A DNA stretch of 64,000 bases from Flavobacteriaceae bacterium UBA6231 (GCA_002441545.1 DJWL01000005.1:1-64000), one strand, 5' to 3'. Shown: positions 54,301 through 62,817, counted from the stretch's first letter. The notes: generated by a model from the letters alone, not told the origin. Numbers and translations are program-made.

Positions 54301-54868
54301 GCTTTTCAAGTCTTCTAAACAATATGGGGTGACACCATGCTGGATTTGCTCCCGTAATAAGAAAACTGTCAGCCAATTCAATATCATCATAAGAAACGGG
54401 TACACTATCTTCTCCAAAGGTCTTCTTGTATCCCACTACCGCAGAGCTCATGCACAAGCGCGAGTTGGTGTCAATATTGTTAGTGCCCAAAAAACCTTTT
54501 GCAAGTTTATTTGCAATATAATATTCTTCTGTTAAGCATTGACCAGACACATAAAAACCAACACTATCTGGTCCATATTTTTTAATAATTGATTTAAAAA
54601 TACTACTCGCTCTCTCCAACGCATCGTCCCAATTAACACGTTCACGTGGATGCGATCTGCTCCAACGCATTTCTGGATATAAGATTCTATCGGAAACATC
54701 ATTTACAACATAATGCAAATTCATTCCTTTAGAGCACAACATGCCTTTGTTGACAGGATGGTCTTTATCACCTTCAACTACAACTTTATTATCCGCTTCT
54801 TTCTTTACAATAATTCCGCATCCTACCCCACAGTAAGAACATGTTGTTTTTACCTCATTTTGAATCAT
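51344..54868 (-). CDS. nasA: Single-chain assimilatory nitrate reductase (Mo subunit + FAD reductase + BFD domain)
   Basis: The protein has 1174 residues and no export signal. Residues 1-690 are the bis-MGD catalytic subunit with a 4Fe-4S site C10-x2-C13-x3-C17 and C45, typical MoCo segments (FYVSGQCLTEEYYIANKLAK, NSRLCMSSAVVGYK, WAMGLNQSAIGTN), and the MGD C-terminal domain (TTGRVRDQWHTMTKTGKVSR). Residues ~695-1110 are a NirB/NasB-like FAD reductase (IIIVGAGAAAFRFVQNYREF; VIVGGGLLGLELAAAL). Residues ~1120-1170 are a BFD [2Fe-2S] domain (VCSCSQVGAGNIKEA, GLGCGSCKTEV). In other bacteria the two parts are separate; the fusion should take electrons from NAD(P)H directly. Confidence 0.92.
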   Translation of the reverse strand: MIQNEVKTTCSYCGVGCGIIVKKEADNKVVVEGDKDHPVNKGMLCSKGMNLHYVVNDVSDRILYPEMRWSRSHPRERVNWDDALERASSIFKSIIKKYGPDSVGFYVSGQCLTEEYYIANKLAKGFLGTNNIDTNSRLCMSSAVVGYKKTFGEDSVPVSYDDIELADSFLITGANPAWCHPILFRRLEKHKEQNPDVKIIVVDPRKTDTANFADLHLQLIPGTDVILYNAIGRRIFERGLADENFIKNHTEDFNKYKEQIFSKSIKEASKLCGVSEDDIRKAATIIGLSKGFISMWAMGLNQSAIGTNKNFALLNLSLLTGHIGKPGSGPFSLTGQPNAMGGREVGGMANLLAVHKDLFNEEHRREVAQFWGVDKISDKAGYTATEMFDALEKGKLKAVWIICTNPLVSMPNTHSIEKAMKNAKFVVVQDISFKSDTVEYADLVLPAAGWLEKEGTMTNSERRISYLPKEINPPGEAKADVEILCEFAQKMGFRGFNYNSTEEIYSEYCSMTKGTNMDISFLNYDRLKNEGTFQWPVPEYRHSGTPRLFEDKKFYTPSQKAVFNVPSHIDNRSIKPSMDFPLILTTGRVRDQWHTMTKTGKVSRLKTHYPKPVLEINPIDAFLCKIKNGDITEIKSIHGTVRVRANVTENIRKGVVFLPMHWGKQLKSDLNRANNLTHNMVDPQSKEPDFKFTAVSVTKYKKPFEKIIIVGAGAAAFRFVQNYREFNEEDEIHVFSKEPNLFYNRVLLPEYVTEELTWEQLLKIKEKELKKLNIKIHPESFITKIDSENKTITDNIGDDYTFDKLILATGSRAFIPKDVNIDLPGRFTMRNKSDADRFKAYLDSTNLPPEQQHVVIVGGGLLGLELAAALKQKSVKITIVQRASRLMERQLDKVSSKLLALDVQERGIQIYFDNEVSTVFDDADTGELNINLKSGKLIMANAIVYAIGTVPNIEIAKENRIICSRGVKVNQHLQSSHPDIFAIGEIAEFNNQLFGITSAAEEQANILANFIAGDVSCAYNGSVLMNILKFNDLNLCSIGEINVPENDDSYQEVIFTDISKRYYKKCIVKDDLLVGAVLMGDKNEFAEFKTMIESKIEMADKRNTLLRGASNDKPVIGKLVCSCSQVGAGNIKEAIENGCDNFTELCNKTGAGLGCGSCKTEVREILNNTNVLAS

Positions 54869-54982
54869 TATACCACTGAATTTTATACTAATTAAGAAAA
54901 TAAAATAACGACAAACAATAGATGAACTGCATTATTCTGAATACCATAAAAAACCAACCAAAAACTTACGAATTAGTAATTA

Positions 54983-56416
54983 TTATCCTTTAGTTTTAAT
55001 TTTAATGGGAACAAGGTTCTCTATAGGCACGCGTTTGTTTTCAACAATAGCGTCTTCATTTTCTGCAGAAAAACGTATAGCCAATGCTAAAATTGCCGTA
55101 ACCATTACCATACATCCAATCAACAAATACCCACTTGAAACTGCTTGTGAAGAGGCCATTGATTGCGCTGCTTTTATTACATCCGCCCCTAATCCTTGAT
55201 TGGCTGCAATAGCAGCTTTTTCAGCAAGTGCAGATTTAGATTTGAGCAATAAAGCCGCAAAAAACGCCCCTACATTACCACCTGCCCCAACAATACCTGA
55301 GACTGACCCAATGGCTTTTTTATTGATAAAAGGCACTACCGAAAACGTTGCTCCCTCGGCCATTTGAACTGATAAACTAAATAAAATCAAAAACAAAATC
55401 CCTAATATGATGTTGGTAATTCCAGAAAAAGTAACCAGCATAATTCCCTGAAGAGCAAGTATAAATGACAAAAATAGCACCCTACCACGCAATCCTTTTA
55501 ACTTACCGAACTTATCTCCAAAATAGCCTCCCAATGTTCTTGCAAAAATATTCATTAATGCAAAAGACAACACAATGTTTCCTGCTGTTAATCTTTCTAA
55601 CTGAAATGTATTTTGAAGATAATCGTCCATAGTACCATAAACCGTAAGCTCAATACCAAAACAAGCGGCATAGACCAAGAAAAGTATCCATATTCTATAA
55701 TCCTTAATCACTGCTAAAAACCCTACTTGATCTTTCTTGGCGTTTACTTTTTTTCCTGAAGCTCTTAAATCCTCAAAATTACCTTCAGGCGTATCTTGGG
55801 TAAAAAAGTAATATACAATACCCATTAATAAACAAATAGCACCCGCAATTATCATGGAATATCTCCAAGCCTCAGATTGAGCAACTCCCAAACCAATAAC
55901 TAATGCCGCAATTAAAGGCATGCCCAAACGATTTGCACCACCTCCTAAATTTCCCCAACCAGCAGACGTTGCATTTGCGGTACCAACAACATTTGGAGCA
56001 AACATCAGTGATGTATGCACTTGCGTTATCACAAAAGATGCTCCAATAAAACCAATAAATAATCTACAAATAAGAAATTGAAGAGGTGTTTGCACAAAAC
56101 CACATAATATGACTGGGATGGCTCCTAAAACCAAAAGCCATGTATAGCAAATTCTAGGACCATATTTATCACATAATTTACCAATAAGCAATCGGGCAAA
56201 CACAGTTCCTGAAACAGCTAAAATAATAGAATTCCATTTTTGGTCTGGTGTTAAACCTAAATCTTTAACCACATCTGGCATAAATGGAACTATGCCAAAC
56301 CATGCAAAAAAGCACATAAAGAATGATATGGAAGTTATCCAGAACGTACGCACAGGAACGCTCTTAAAATCTAATAAATTAAGTGTAGTTGCTTTAACTG
56401 ATACAGAATTTTTCAT
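54983..56416 (-). CDS. narK: Nitrate/nitrite transporter, NarK family (MFS)
   Basis: The protein has 477 residues and 12 membrane helices. The nitrate signature of helix 5 reads TSAGWGNLGGG, and the MFS motif GKLCDKYGPRI follows helix 2. A cytoplasmic loop holds DTPEGNFEDLRASGKKVNAK. It may import nitrate, export nitrite, or both. The promoter shares the nitrate-cluster operator. It gives the cell a second nitrate route beside the ABC importer. Confidence 0.93.
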   Translation of the reverse strand: MKNSVSVKATTLNLLDFKSVPVRTFWITSISFFMCFFAWFGIVPFMPDVVKDLGLTPDQKWNSIILAVSGTVFARLLIGKLCDKYGPRICYTWLLVLGAIPVILCGFVQTPLQFLICRLFIGFIGASFVITQVHTSLMFAPNVVGTANATSAGWGNLGGGANRLGMPLIAALVIGLGVAQSEAWRYSMIIAGAICLLMGIVYYFFTQDTPEGNFEDLRASGKKVNAKKDQVGFLAVIKDYRIWILFLVYAACFGIELTVYGTMDDYLQNTFQLERLTAGNIVLSFALMNIFARTLGGYFGDKFGKLKGLRGRVLFLSFILALQGIMLVTFSGITNIILGILFLILFSLSVQMAEGATFSVVPFINKKAIGSVSGIVGAGGNVGAFFAALLLKSKSALAEKAAIAANQGLGADVIKAAQSMASSQAVSSGYLLIGCMVMVTAILALAIRFSAENEDAIVENKRVPIENLVPIKIKTKG

Positions 56417-56437
56417 GCCAAAATTATTTTATACTTA

Positions 56438-56458
56438 CAAAAATAAGTATAATTACTT
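56438..56458 (-). promoter_or_regulatory. narK promoter with nitrate-cluster operator
   Basis: AAGTA-TAAT-TACTT (56445-56458) with the -7 box TATTTTTG (minus strand, 56445 to 56438). The last base of the operator is the first base of the -7 box, as in the other three promoters. Leader about 17 nt. Confidence 0.7.
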
Positions 56459-56586
56459 AATTTTAAACATTAAAAATACGTATTATAAAATAAATATTAG
56501 ATTATTAAGAATCGGTTATAATTTTGATAATATTGGAAATAATGACTGGTTTAGTTAGTGTTTTTTATAAATCCCTTACACTACCC

Positions 56587-57249
56587 TTATTTCACAAGCT
56601 GATATTCACTTGCCTTATTACTTAATTCCATAAGATTTTTGACATCTAACTTTTTCATAAGATTGAAACGATGTACTTCTGCTGTTCTTCTACTTATTTC
56701 CAACTCTTCAGCAATATCCTTGTTGTTTTTTAATTGCAAGACAAGTTTAAGTATTTGCTTCTCCCTTTTAGTAAGATTGAATGGATCTTCTACTGTTTCA
56801 TTATTTTGCTTGGTTTTTTGATTTCCATTCACAAAATTATTCATGATAATGGAAGATATATCGCCAGAAAAATACTTTCCACCAGAAGCAACTGTATGTA
56901 TTGCTTTTATAAATTCCTCTTTACTGGCTCCTTTTAATAAATACCCATCGGCACCGGCTTGAATGGACTGAACTACGTACTCCTCGGAGTCATGCATGGA
57001 AAGCACCAAAGTTTTAATGTCTTTGTAATTTTTGTTAATCTCCCTAACAACCTCAATGCCATTCATCTCTGGCATTCTTATATCAACTATCAATAAATGT
57101 GGCTTATTTTTTTTAATGACTTCAAGTGCTTCTTTGCCATTTGAAGCCTCATCTATGACCTTAATTCCTTGTTGGTCTTCTAAAAGTGCTTTAATCCCAT
57201 CTCTTACAAGTACATGATCATCTGCCAAAATAACATTTATAATATCCAT
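56587..57249 (-). CDS. NarL/LuxR-type response regulator
   Basis: The protein has about 220 residues. The receiver domain (~1-120) contains NVILADDHVLVRDGIKALLE with the acidic pair, the phospho-acceptor Asp in HLLIVDIRMPEMNGIEVV, and the GASKEEF region with the conserved Lys. The LuxR-type helix-turn-helix is LTKREKQILKLVLQLKNNKD to RTAEVHRFNLMKKL. The frame is open to a TTG at 57258, but the ATG at 57249 is the natural start. It pairs with the sensor kinase upstream. The NarL contact Lys188 is Glu here and Lys192 is Phe. Confidence 0.92.
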   Translation of the reverse strand: MDIINVILADDHVLVRDGIKALLEDQQGIKVIDEASNGKEALEVIKKNKPHLLIVDIRMPEMNGIEVVREINKNYKDIKTLVLSMHDSEEYVVQSIQAGADGYLLKGASKEEFIKAIHTVASGGKYFSGDISSIIMNNFVNGNQKTKQNNETVEDPFNLTKREKQILKLVLQLKNNKDIAEELEISRRTAEVHRFNLMKKLDVKNLMELSNKASEYQLVK

Positions 57250-57268
57250 TTTTATCAAATTATAAGTA

Positions 57269-57299
57269 CAAAAATAATGATTTTTACGTAATACTACTT
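57269..57299 (-). promoter_or_regulatory. Response regulator promoter with a degenerate operator
   Basis: AAGTA-GTAT-TACGT (minus strand, 57299 to 57286) is a one-mismatch copy of the operator. The -7 box TATTTTTG lies at 57276 to 57269. The operator centre is 16.5 bp upstream of its first T, against 6.5 in the other four promoters, exactly 10 bp or one helical turn further. Confidence 0.5.
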
Positions 57300-57301
57300 A
57301 A

Positions 57302-59116
57302 CTATTCAATAGGAATGTTTAATGTTACCCTTGTTCCTTTATTAGGTTCTGAGTTAAGGAAAAGTCTACCATTAATATATTTTATCCTTTCTTTCATAAA
57401 GGTCATGCCCATACCACCATCACCATTTTTTTTGTATTCTATTTTTTCCGGATCAAATCCTTTTCCATTGTCGTCAATAACAACACTTAGCAATTTTTCA
57501 CTATTGGAAAGTGTGACGATGATATGTGTGGAATCGGCATATTTTATAGCATTGTTTATGGCCTCTTGTGTAATTCTGTAAATATTGATTTCAGAAAGCG
57601 AATCCAACCTTTGGTTAAAATCGGTTTTATTATAAAACACAATGTTTTTGCCAGTAAGTTTTGACAATTCATTGGTAAGCTTTGCTATGGCCGGAACAAT
57701 ACCATGATCGGTCAACTCTGGAGGTGTTAAATTAAAAGTAGCCATTCTAACACCCTTAATAATATTGGACGTTAACTCTTTTAGATGTTCAATTTTTAAA
57801 GCCGTTTTGTCTATATCCTTGATATCAATACTCTCTAAATTATATTTAAGCCCAGTTAGCATTTGCCCAATGCCATCATGAACATCTTTAGCTATACGGT
57901 TCTGTTCATTCTCTTGGTTTTCTATGATCTTACTGGAAATATTCTTTTGCTGGTTCATTTTCTCCTCAAAATTGGCTTTGGTGAGTCGTTCAATTTCCAG
58001 TTGTGCTTCTTTTCTTTTTGTAATATCAGAAGCTATAATCAATAATTCGGACTTATCATCGGTAGGGTTAAAAGGAATTATTGCCATTTCCAACCAAACC
58101 TCAACTTGGTCTTTTGTGGATGCTTTCACCTCGCCTTGCCAACCTGTTTTTTTATACTTGGTAATTAAGCTTTCTATAAACAATTGATCATTCTCATTAG
58201 CTGACAATACATCTGCAAAATTTGCAACGCTATTAAATTTATTGAACTTAAAAAGTCTTGAAAACTTATTTCCCATATGAACAATTGTTCCGCTGGAAGT
58301 AATACGAGCAAATAAAAGGGTTTCGTCCATAGCATGGCTCAACGCCCGCAATTCTTTAACAGATTTCTCTTTGGCATCGCTCAGGACATCAGCATCAAAC
58401 GCCATTTTCTTAGCTTTTTTTTCTGCTATCAACAATCCTTTAAGGGTGTTTTTTACGGTTTTAGCTGTTGGCCAAAAAATAAAAAGAAATTCTGCCAATA
58501 AAATAAGCAACGTAAAAGCCATGAGAAATAATTCCAGCTTACGTAACCAACTAACTTTTTCATTAGCTTCAGAATCATATTGATTCACAATTTGATCCAT
58601 CGCCAATAAAAAAGATCCTTCATTTTGTTTTACTTTTTCAATATCATCAAGAAAGGTTTCAACTGGGAGTGATGGAACATTTTCTATTTTTTCAATAATA
58701 GCTTTTGAAGCTTTCTCAATAACATAAAAAGGCAGATTAATCCTACTAAACATATTGATAACCGCAATACTGTTATTACCTGGCAAACCAAGGCTATCAC
58801 TTCCATTCTGAAGGGCATGGTGCGACATTTCCCATAGTTTAAGAGTTTGTTTAATCTTGTCTTTAAGTTGAATTCTTTTTTCGACGTCTTCTTCTGTAGA
58901 AAGCAATACGATTTCCTTGGTAAGTTTTTGGCTTAACATTCTTTGTCTACCTGCCACATTGATAACCCTAGAATCCCCTTCTTGATCTTTGAGATGTTTT
59001 CTAATAAGGATTTGGCTTACAATTACCGAAAAAGCAATAGTGCTCAATGCAATAATATATAAACGGCTTAATTTTTTAAATGTCCGTTGATCTAAAGAAT
59101 TACCATTTTTAGTCAT
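57302..59116 (-). CDS. NarX-like sensor histidine kinase
   Basis: The protein has 604 residues. Membrane helices lie near 18-36 and 205-226, and the periplasmic part between them has a PilJ/NarX-type N-terminal motif, VAGRQRMLSQKLTKEIVLLS, that resembles the nitrate-binding P-box. A PAS domain (~255-370) precedes the HisKA_3 dimer region with the phospho-His in RIAKDVHDGIGQMLTGLKYN, then the ATPase domain (VVIDDNGKGFDPE, GGMGMTFMKERI). Nitrate or nitrite is the likely signal. It is followed by its regulator. Confidence 0.9.
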   Translation of the reverse strand: MTKNGNSLDQRTFKKLSRLYIIALSTIAFSVIVSQILIRKHLKDQEGDSRVINVAGRQRMLSQKLTKEIVLLSTEEDVEKRIQLKDKIKQTLKLWEMSHHALQNGSDSLGLPGNNSIAVINMFSRINLPFYVIEKASKAIIEKIENVPSLPVETFLDDIEKVKQNEGSFLLAMDQIVNQYDSEANEKVSWLRKLELFLMAFTLLILLAEFLFIFWPTAKTVKNTLKGLLIAEKKAKKMAFDADVLSDAKEKSVKELRALSHAMDETLLFARITSSGTIVHMGNKFSRLFKFNKFNSVANFADVLSANENDQLFIESLITKYKKTGWQGEVKASTKDQVEVWLEMAIIPFNPTDDKSELLIIASDITKRKEAQLEIERLTKANFEEKMNQQKNISSKIIENQENEQNRIAKDVHDGIGQMLTGLKYNLESIDIKDIDKTALKIEHLKELTSNIIKGVRMATFNLTPPELTDHGIVPAIAKLTNELSKLTGKNIVFYNKTDFNQRLDSLSEINIYRITQEAINNAIKYADSTHIIVTLSNSEKLLSVVIDDNGKGFDPEKIEYKKNGDGGMGMTFMKERIKYINGRLFLNSEPNKGTRVTLNIPIE

Positions 59117-59129
59117 GTTATACTTATTC

Positions 59130-59714
59130 TTAAGAAATAGCTTCTTTTATCAATGCTAAACTTTTATCTGAAAATTTAATTCTTAAAGCTTCTGCCTGTC
59201 CTTCTTTAGACATTTTTTTCCATGTTTTTTGAAGAATGTCAATAACCTTTTCATCCTCATGTTTGGCTGCAAATTCTTCAAAATAATAATCTAAAAAGAC
59301 CAAACAAATAACATCTTCTATGGTTTGGCTTTCCTCATTCTTTTTTATCAGCTTTTTATTTATTAAAAAAGAAACTCTTTCAATAAATTCATCATCGTAT
59401 CCCACTTCTTTTAAAATTTCTGCAGTTATTTCTGCATGCATTTTTTTAAGCGTTTCACGCCATTTTAAATATCCAACTCTATCCATAGGGTATTCATCTC
59501 TGGCTATTTTCCAACGACAAATATGTTGAGCTCTTGATGCAATTTGAAGCGCTCTTGATGCATTTGATTTGAACTGCAACAGTTTTTGGGACATTCGCTG
59601 AGAGTACAATAATTCCTTTGGAAAATCTAACCCGTGACTATGGTAGGAGTTTATATCTTCTGAATTCTTTTTGTCTATAAGCGCAATGGCTATTTCAAAT
59701 TTTGTGGGTTCCAT
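59130..59714 (-). CDS. DUF4202 domain protein
   Basis: The protein has 194 residues, cytosolic and helical. SRAQHICRWKIARDEYPMDR, then VGYLKWRETLKKMHAEI and VICLVFLDYYFEEFAAKHED are the DUF4202 pattern. The His-rich core suggests an HD-like metal site, but no activity is known. It lies between nirD (11 bp) and the sensor kinase (13 bp), so it belongs to the nirBD transcript; a link to nitrite metabolism is inference from position. Confidence 0.88.
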   Translation of the reverse strand: MEPTKFEIAIALIDKKNSEDINSYHSHGLDFPKELLYSQRMSQKLLQFKSNASRALQIASRAQHICRWKIARDEYPMDRVGYLKWRETLKKMHAEITAEILKEVGYDDEFIERVSFLINKKLIKKNEESQTIEDVICLVFLDYYFEEFAAKHEDEKVIDILQKTWKKMSKEGQAEALRIKFSDKSLALIKEAIS

Positions 59715-59725
59715 ACTATGTGTAA

Positions 59726-60103
59726 TTAATCTGCAAAGCCAATATACACATTTCCGTTTTCAATTTTAACAGGATACACCGCTATTTTTAAATCTTCACC
59801 TGTCAGATTAGAGCCATCTTCCAAAGAAAAGTTTTTTTTATGCATTGGGCAGGCCACTTTAGGAACGCCCGCTTTATCTCCAATCATTCCAAGAGACAAA
59901 ACCATTTCCATTTTATGGGGACATAAATTTTGGCACGCATACCACTTAGACATTCTAGTAAAATTATAAACCGCTATTTGCTTGGTTTTGTATTTTATAC
60001 AAGCACCACTATTTTCAGGAAAATCGCATACCGTGCCAACTTCAAACCAAGTTTTAACATCAGCCTCATTTACAGTATCGTATTGATTTAAAATGTCTTG
60101 CAT
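59726..60103 (-). CDS. nirD: Nitrite reductase small subunit NirD with Rieske ligands
   Basis: The protein has 125 residues with a Rieske fold. It works with NirB to reduce nitrite to ammonia with NADH. The Rieske [2Fe-2S] ligand pairs C61-x-H63 (NLCPHKMEM) and C85-x2-H88 (VACPMHKKNF) are both present, unlike E. coli NirD, which lacks them. The end is EDLKIAVYPVKIENGNVYIG. It is separated from nirB by 180 bp that hold a GC-rich repeat. Confidence 0.92.
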   Translation of the reverse strand: MQDILNQYDTVNEADVKTWFEVGTVCDFPENSGACIKYKTKQIAVYNFTRMSKWYACQNLCPHKMEMVLSLGMIGDKAGVPKVACPMHKKNFSLEDGSNLTGEDLKIAVYPVKIENGNVYIGFAD

Positions 60104-60135
60104 ATCTAAAATTTATTTAATTCAATTTTTTATTT

Positions 60136-60218
60136 GGGCGTTCCCCTTTGGGTCGGGCTTTTCGCTACAAGTCCTCGCTCGTACCTCGCAGCGGGCTTTC
60201 CGCTGCAATCCCTAACGC
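60136..60218. repeat. GC-rich structured intergenic element between nirB and nirD
   Basis: The stretch is far more GC-rich than its AT-rich surroundings. Its ends GCGTT (60138-60142) and AACGC (60214-60218) are inverted, and an inner hairpin GCAGCGG-gcttt-CCGCTGC (60188-60206) is perfect. The wording GGGTCGGGCTTTTCGCT ... CAATCCCTAACGC is of the type seen scattered in flavobacterial genomes. It may be a REP-like or IS-derived element, or a processing signal inside the nir transcript. No second copy is in this window. Confidence 0.6.
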
Positions 60219-60282
60219 AAATGCTGTTGATTTGTTTAATCGTTAATATAAATCTCAATTCAACAGTTAAACATCAAACTCA

Positions 60283-62799
60283 CTACCAAGCCTTTGGCAT
60301 TTTCATGTCGCGCATTGGCACAAATACCAAGTTATCATCGGTATCATCAGAATTCACAAAATGCCTGAAACGTTTCTTCATATTAGTATCTTCAATAGCT
60401 TGTTTCCACTCACATTCGTATTTATTAACAAGGCTTTCCATTTCTTTTTCAAGTTCTTCTACAATTCCCAAGGAATCTTCAATAACTACTTGCTTTAAAT
60501 ACTCAATACCACCTTCCAATTTTTCTAACCATGGAGCTGTTCTCACCAACGGTCCAGCTGTTCGTAAGTAGTACATCAAAAACCGGTCTAGGTATTTAAT
60601 GGCGGTTTTGTCATCCAATTGTTCAGCAAAAAGTACCGCATGTTTTGGTGTTGCTCCACCATTTCCACAGACATACAAATTCCAACCGCCATCAACCGCT
60701 ATCAATCCAAAATCTTTTCCTCTGGCTTCGGCACATTCTCGAATACATCCAGACACACCACCCTTTAATTTATGAGGTGAGCGTAAGCCTTTATATCTAT
60801 TTTCAATTTCTATGGCAAACGTAACGCTTTCATGCATACCGTAACGACACCATGTAGAGCCCACACAACTTTTAACAGTACGAAGCGATTTTCCGTAAGC
60901 ATGTCCACTTTCAAATCCAGCTTCTATCAATTCTTTCCAAATAAGGGGTAATTCATGCAACTGTGCACCAAACAAATCAATACGTTGCCCACCGGTGATT
61001 TTTGTATATAAATCATATTTTTTTGCAACCAGCCCTAATACAATCAACTTATCGGGTGTAATTTCTCCACCAGCAATTCGTGGCACTACAGAGTAAGTTC
61101 CATTACGTTGAATGTTTGCCAAAAAGCGATCGTTAGTATCTTGAATGGTAAATTGTTTGTTTGCAGTTTCCATAGTAATCGTGGCAAAAATAGATGCCAA
61201 TGCTGGTTTACAAACCTCACAACCATGACCTTCCCCAAATAAATTAAGAGCTTCTTCGTAATCTTTAACCTTGTTGATTTTAATAAGGTCATAAAGCTCC
61301 TGTCTGTTAAAACTAAAATGCTCACAAATAGTTTCTTTAACTTCTTTACCAAGCGATTTAAGGGTTTCATTTACCAAATCGACCACCATAGGTTTACAAC
61401 CGCCACACCCCGTTGTTGCTTTTGTTTTGGCAACCACATCGGTCAAATTATTACACCCGCCTTCTGTAATGGAACTGCAAATAGCTCCTTTTGAAATACT
61501 TTCACAAGAACACACTTGGGCAGCATCTGGAATGTCCATAACACTACCAAACGACGACCCGCCTTCCCCTCTAGCACCAATAATCAATTCTTCGGCGTCT
61601 TCAGGTATTGGTAATCCATTTAAATAGATTTGATGGAACATATTGTAATCTGAGGCATCACCTATCAGGATACCTCCTAATAATTTTTTTCCATCATGAC
61701 TTACGTTAATACGCTTATATAAATTTTTGTTTTTATTTTCATAAATGATGGAATACCCTTTTTCTACAGGCATAAAAGGCTCTCCATAACTAGCTACATC
61801 AACCCCTATCAACTTTAATTTGGTTGACATATCTATATCCTGCTCCATGACAACCTCTTTGTTTCCCAATATTTGATTGACTGCAACTTCTGCCATATCA
61901 TACCCTGGAGCCACTAGACCATAAATCATATTGTTCAACAAAGCCACTTCACCAATAGCATAAATTTCGGAATCCGATGTTTGCATTTTGTTATTCACAA
62001 CAATACCTCCACGTACCCCCATTTTTAAATTGCACGTTTTTCCTAATTCGTCACGTGGCCTTATCCCTGCAGAAATGACCAGCATTTCCACATCTATCTT
62101 ATCATATTCGCCAAACTCCATACCTGTTATGGCATCATCTCCTAAAATTTTATCGGTTACTTTAGATAAATGCACGTGAATACCCAATGATTCTATTTTT
62201 TCCTGAAGCACTTTACTTCCCCTGGTATCCAATTGTCTAGGCATTAATTTAGGAGCAAACTCCACAACATGAGGTTCAAACCCCATGTCTTTAACAGCCT
62301 TTGCTGCTTCCAATCCTAAAAGCCCACCTCCTAATACGGCCGCCTTAATAGTTTCCTTTCTTTTACCTTTTATTTTATCGGCATAAGCTAGCATTGCTTC
62401 TAAATCTTCAATAGTGCGATAGACAAACACTCCTTTCTTTTCTACCCCTACTATATTAGGAACAAAAGGCGCTGAACCCGTTGCTAAAACCAAGTAGTCA
62501 TACTTATAATGAAGGTCTTTCGTAGTGGTAACTTTTTTTGAAGCGCGATGGATATCGGTAATCCGTTCATTTGTAACCAATTCAATTCCATTCTCTTCAT
62601 ACCAAGATCTCGGTGCCATTTCTAAAGCTTTGGCATCTTGCTTCTCAAAGAATTCACTTAAATGCACCCGATCGTAAGCAGGTCTTACCTCTTCACCAAA
62701 AACAGTTATTTGAAATTTTTCTCTATTAGGTTTTGATATAAACTTCTCACAGAATTTATATCCTACCATACCATTACCTACAACAATAATTTTTCGCAT
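60283..62799 (-). CDS. nirB: NADH-dependent nitrite reductase large subunit
   Basis: The protein has 838 residues from the ATG at 62799. FAD/NAD domains (~1-400) begin KIIVVGNGMVGYKF; AAVLGGGLLGLEAAKAVKDM is the NAD site. Two BFD-type Cys regions follow (~415-520, QVCSCESISKGAICSS; TTGCGGCKPMV). The siroheme/4Fe-4S site is C645-x5-C651 and C685-x3-C689 (SCVGSTWCRYGM, VSGCIRECAEARG). It reduces nitrite to ammonia with six electrons. The frame runs to a TTG at 62820, inside the -7 box, so the ATG is the start. Confidence 0.96.
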   Translation of the reverse strand: MRKIIVVGNGMVGYKFCEKFISKPNREKFQITVFGEEVRPAYDRVHLSEFFEKQDAKALEMAPRSWYEENGIELVTNERITDIHRASKKVTTTKDLHYKYDYLVLATGSAPFVPNIVGVEKKGVFVYRTIEDLEAMLAYADKIKGKRKETIKAAVLGGGLLGLEAAKAVKDMGFEPHVVEFAPKLMPRQLDTRGSKVLQEKIESLGIHVHLSKVTDKILGDDAITGMEFGEYDKIDVEMLVISAGIRPRDELGKTCNLKMGVRGGIVVNNKMQTSDSEIYAIGEVALLNNMIYGLVAPGYDMAEVAVNQILGNKEVVMEQDIDMSTKLKLIGVDVASYGEPFMPVEKGYSIIYENKNKNLYKRINVSHDGKKLLGGILIGDASDYNMFHQIYLNGLPIPEDAEELIIGARGEGGSSFGSVMDIPDAAQVCSCESISKGAICSSITEGGCNNLTDVVAKTKATTGCGGCKPMVVDLVNETLKSLGKEVKETICEHFSFNRQELYDLIKINKVKDYEEALNLFGEGHGCEVCKPALASIFATITMETANKQFTIQDTNDRFLANIQRNGTYSVVPRIAGGEITPDKLIVLGLVAKKYDLYTKITGGQRIDLFGAQLHELPLIWKELIEAGFESGHAYGKSLRTVKSCVGSTWCRYGMHESVTFAIEIENRYKGLRSPHKLKGGVSGCIRECAEARGKDFGLIAVDGGWNLYVCGNGGATPKHAVLFAEQLDDKTAIKYLDRFLMYYLRTAGPLVRTAPWLEKLEGGIEYLKQVVIEDSLGIVEELEKEMESLVNKYECEWKQAIEDTNMKKRFRHFVNSDDTDDNLVFVPMRDMKMPKAW

Positions 62800-62817
62800 G
62801 ACTACGTAATTGAAAAA

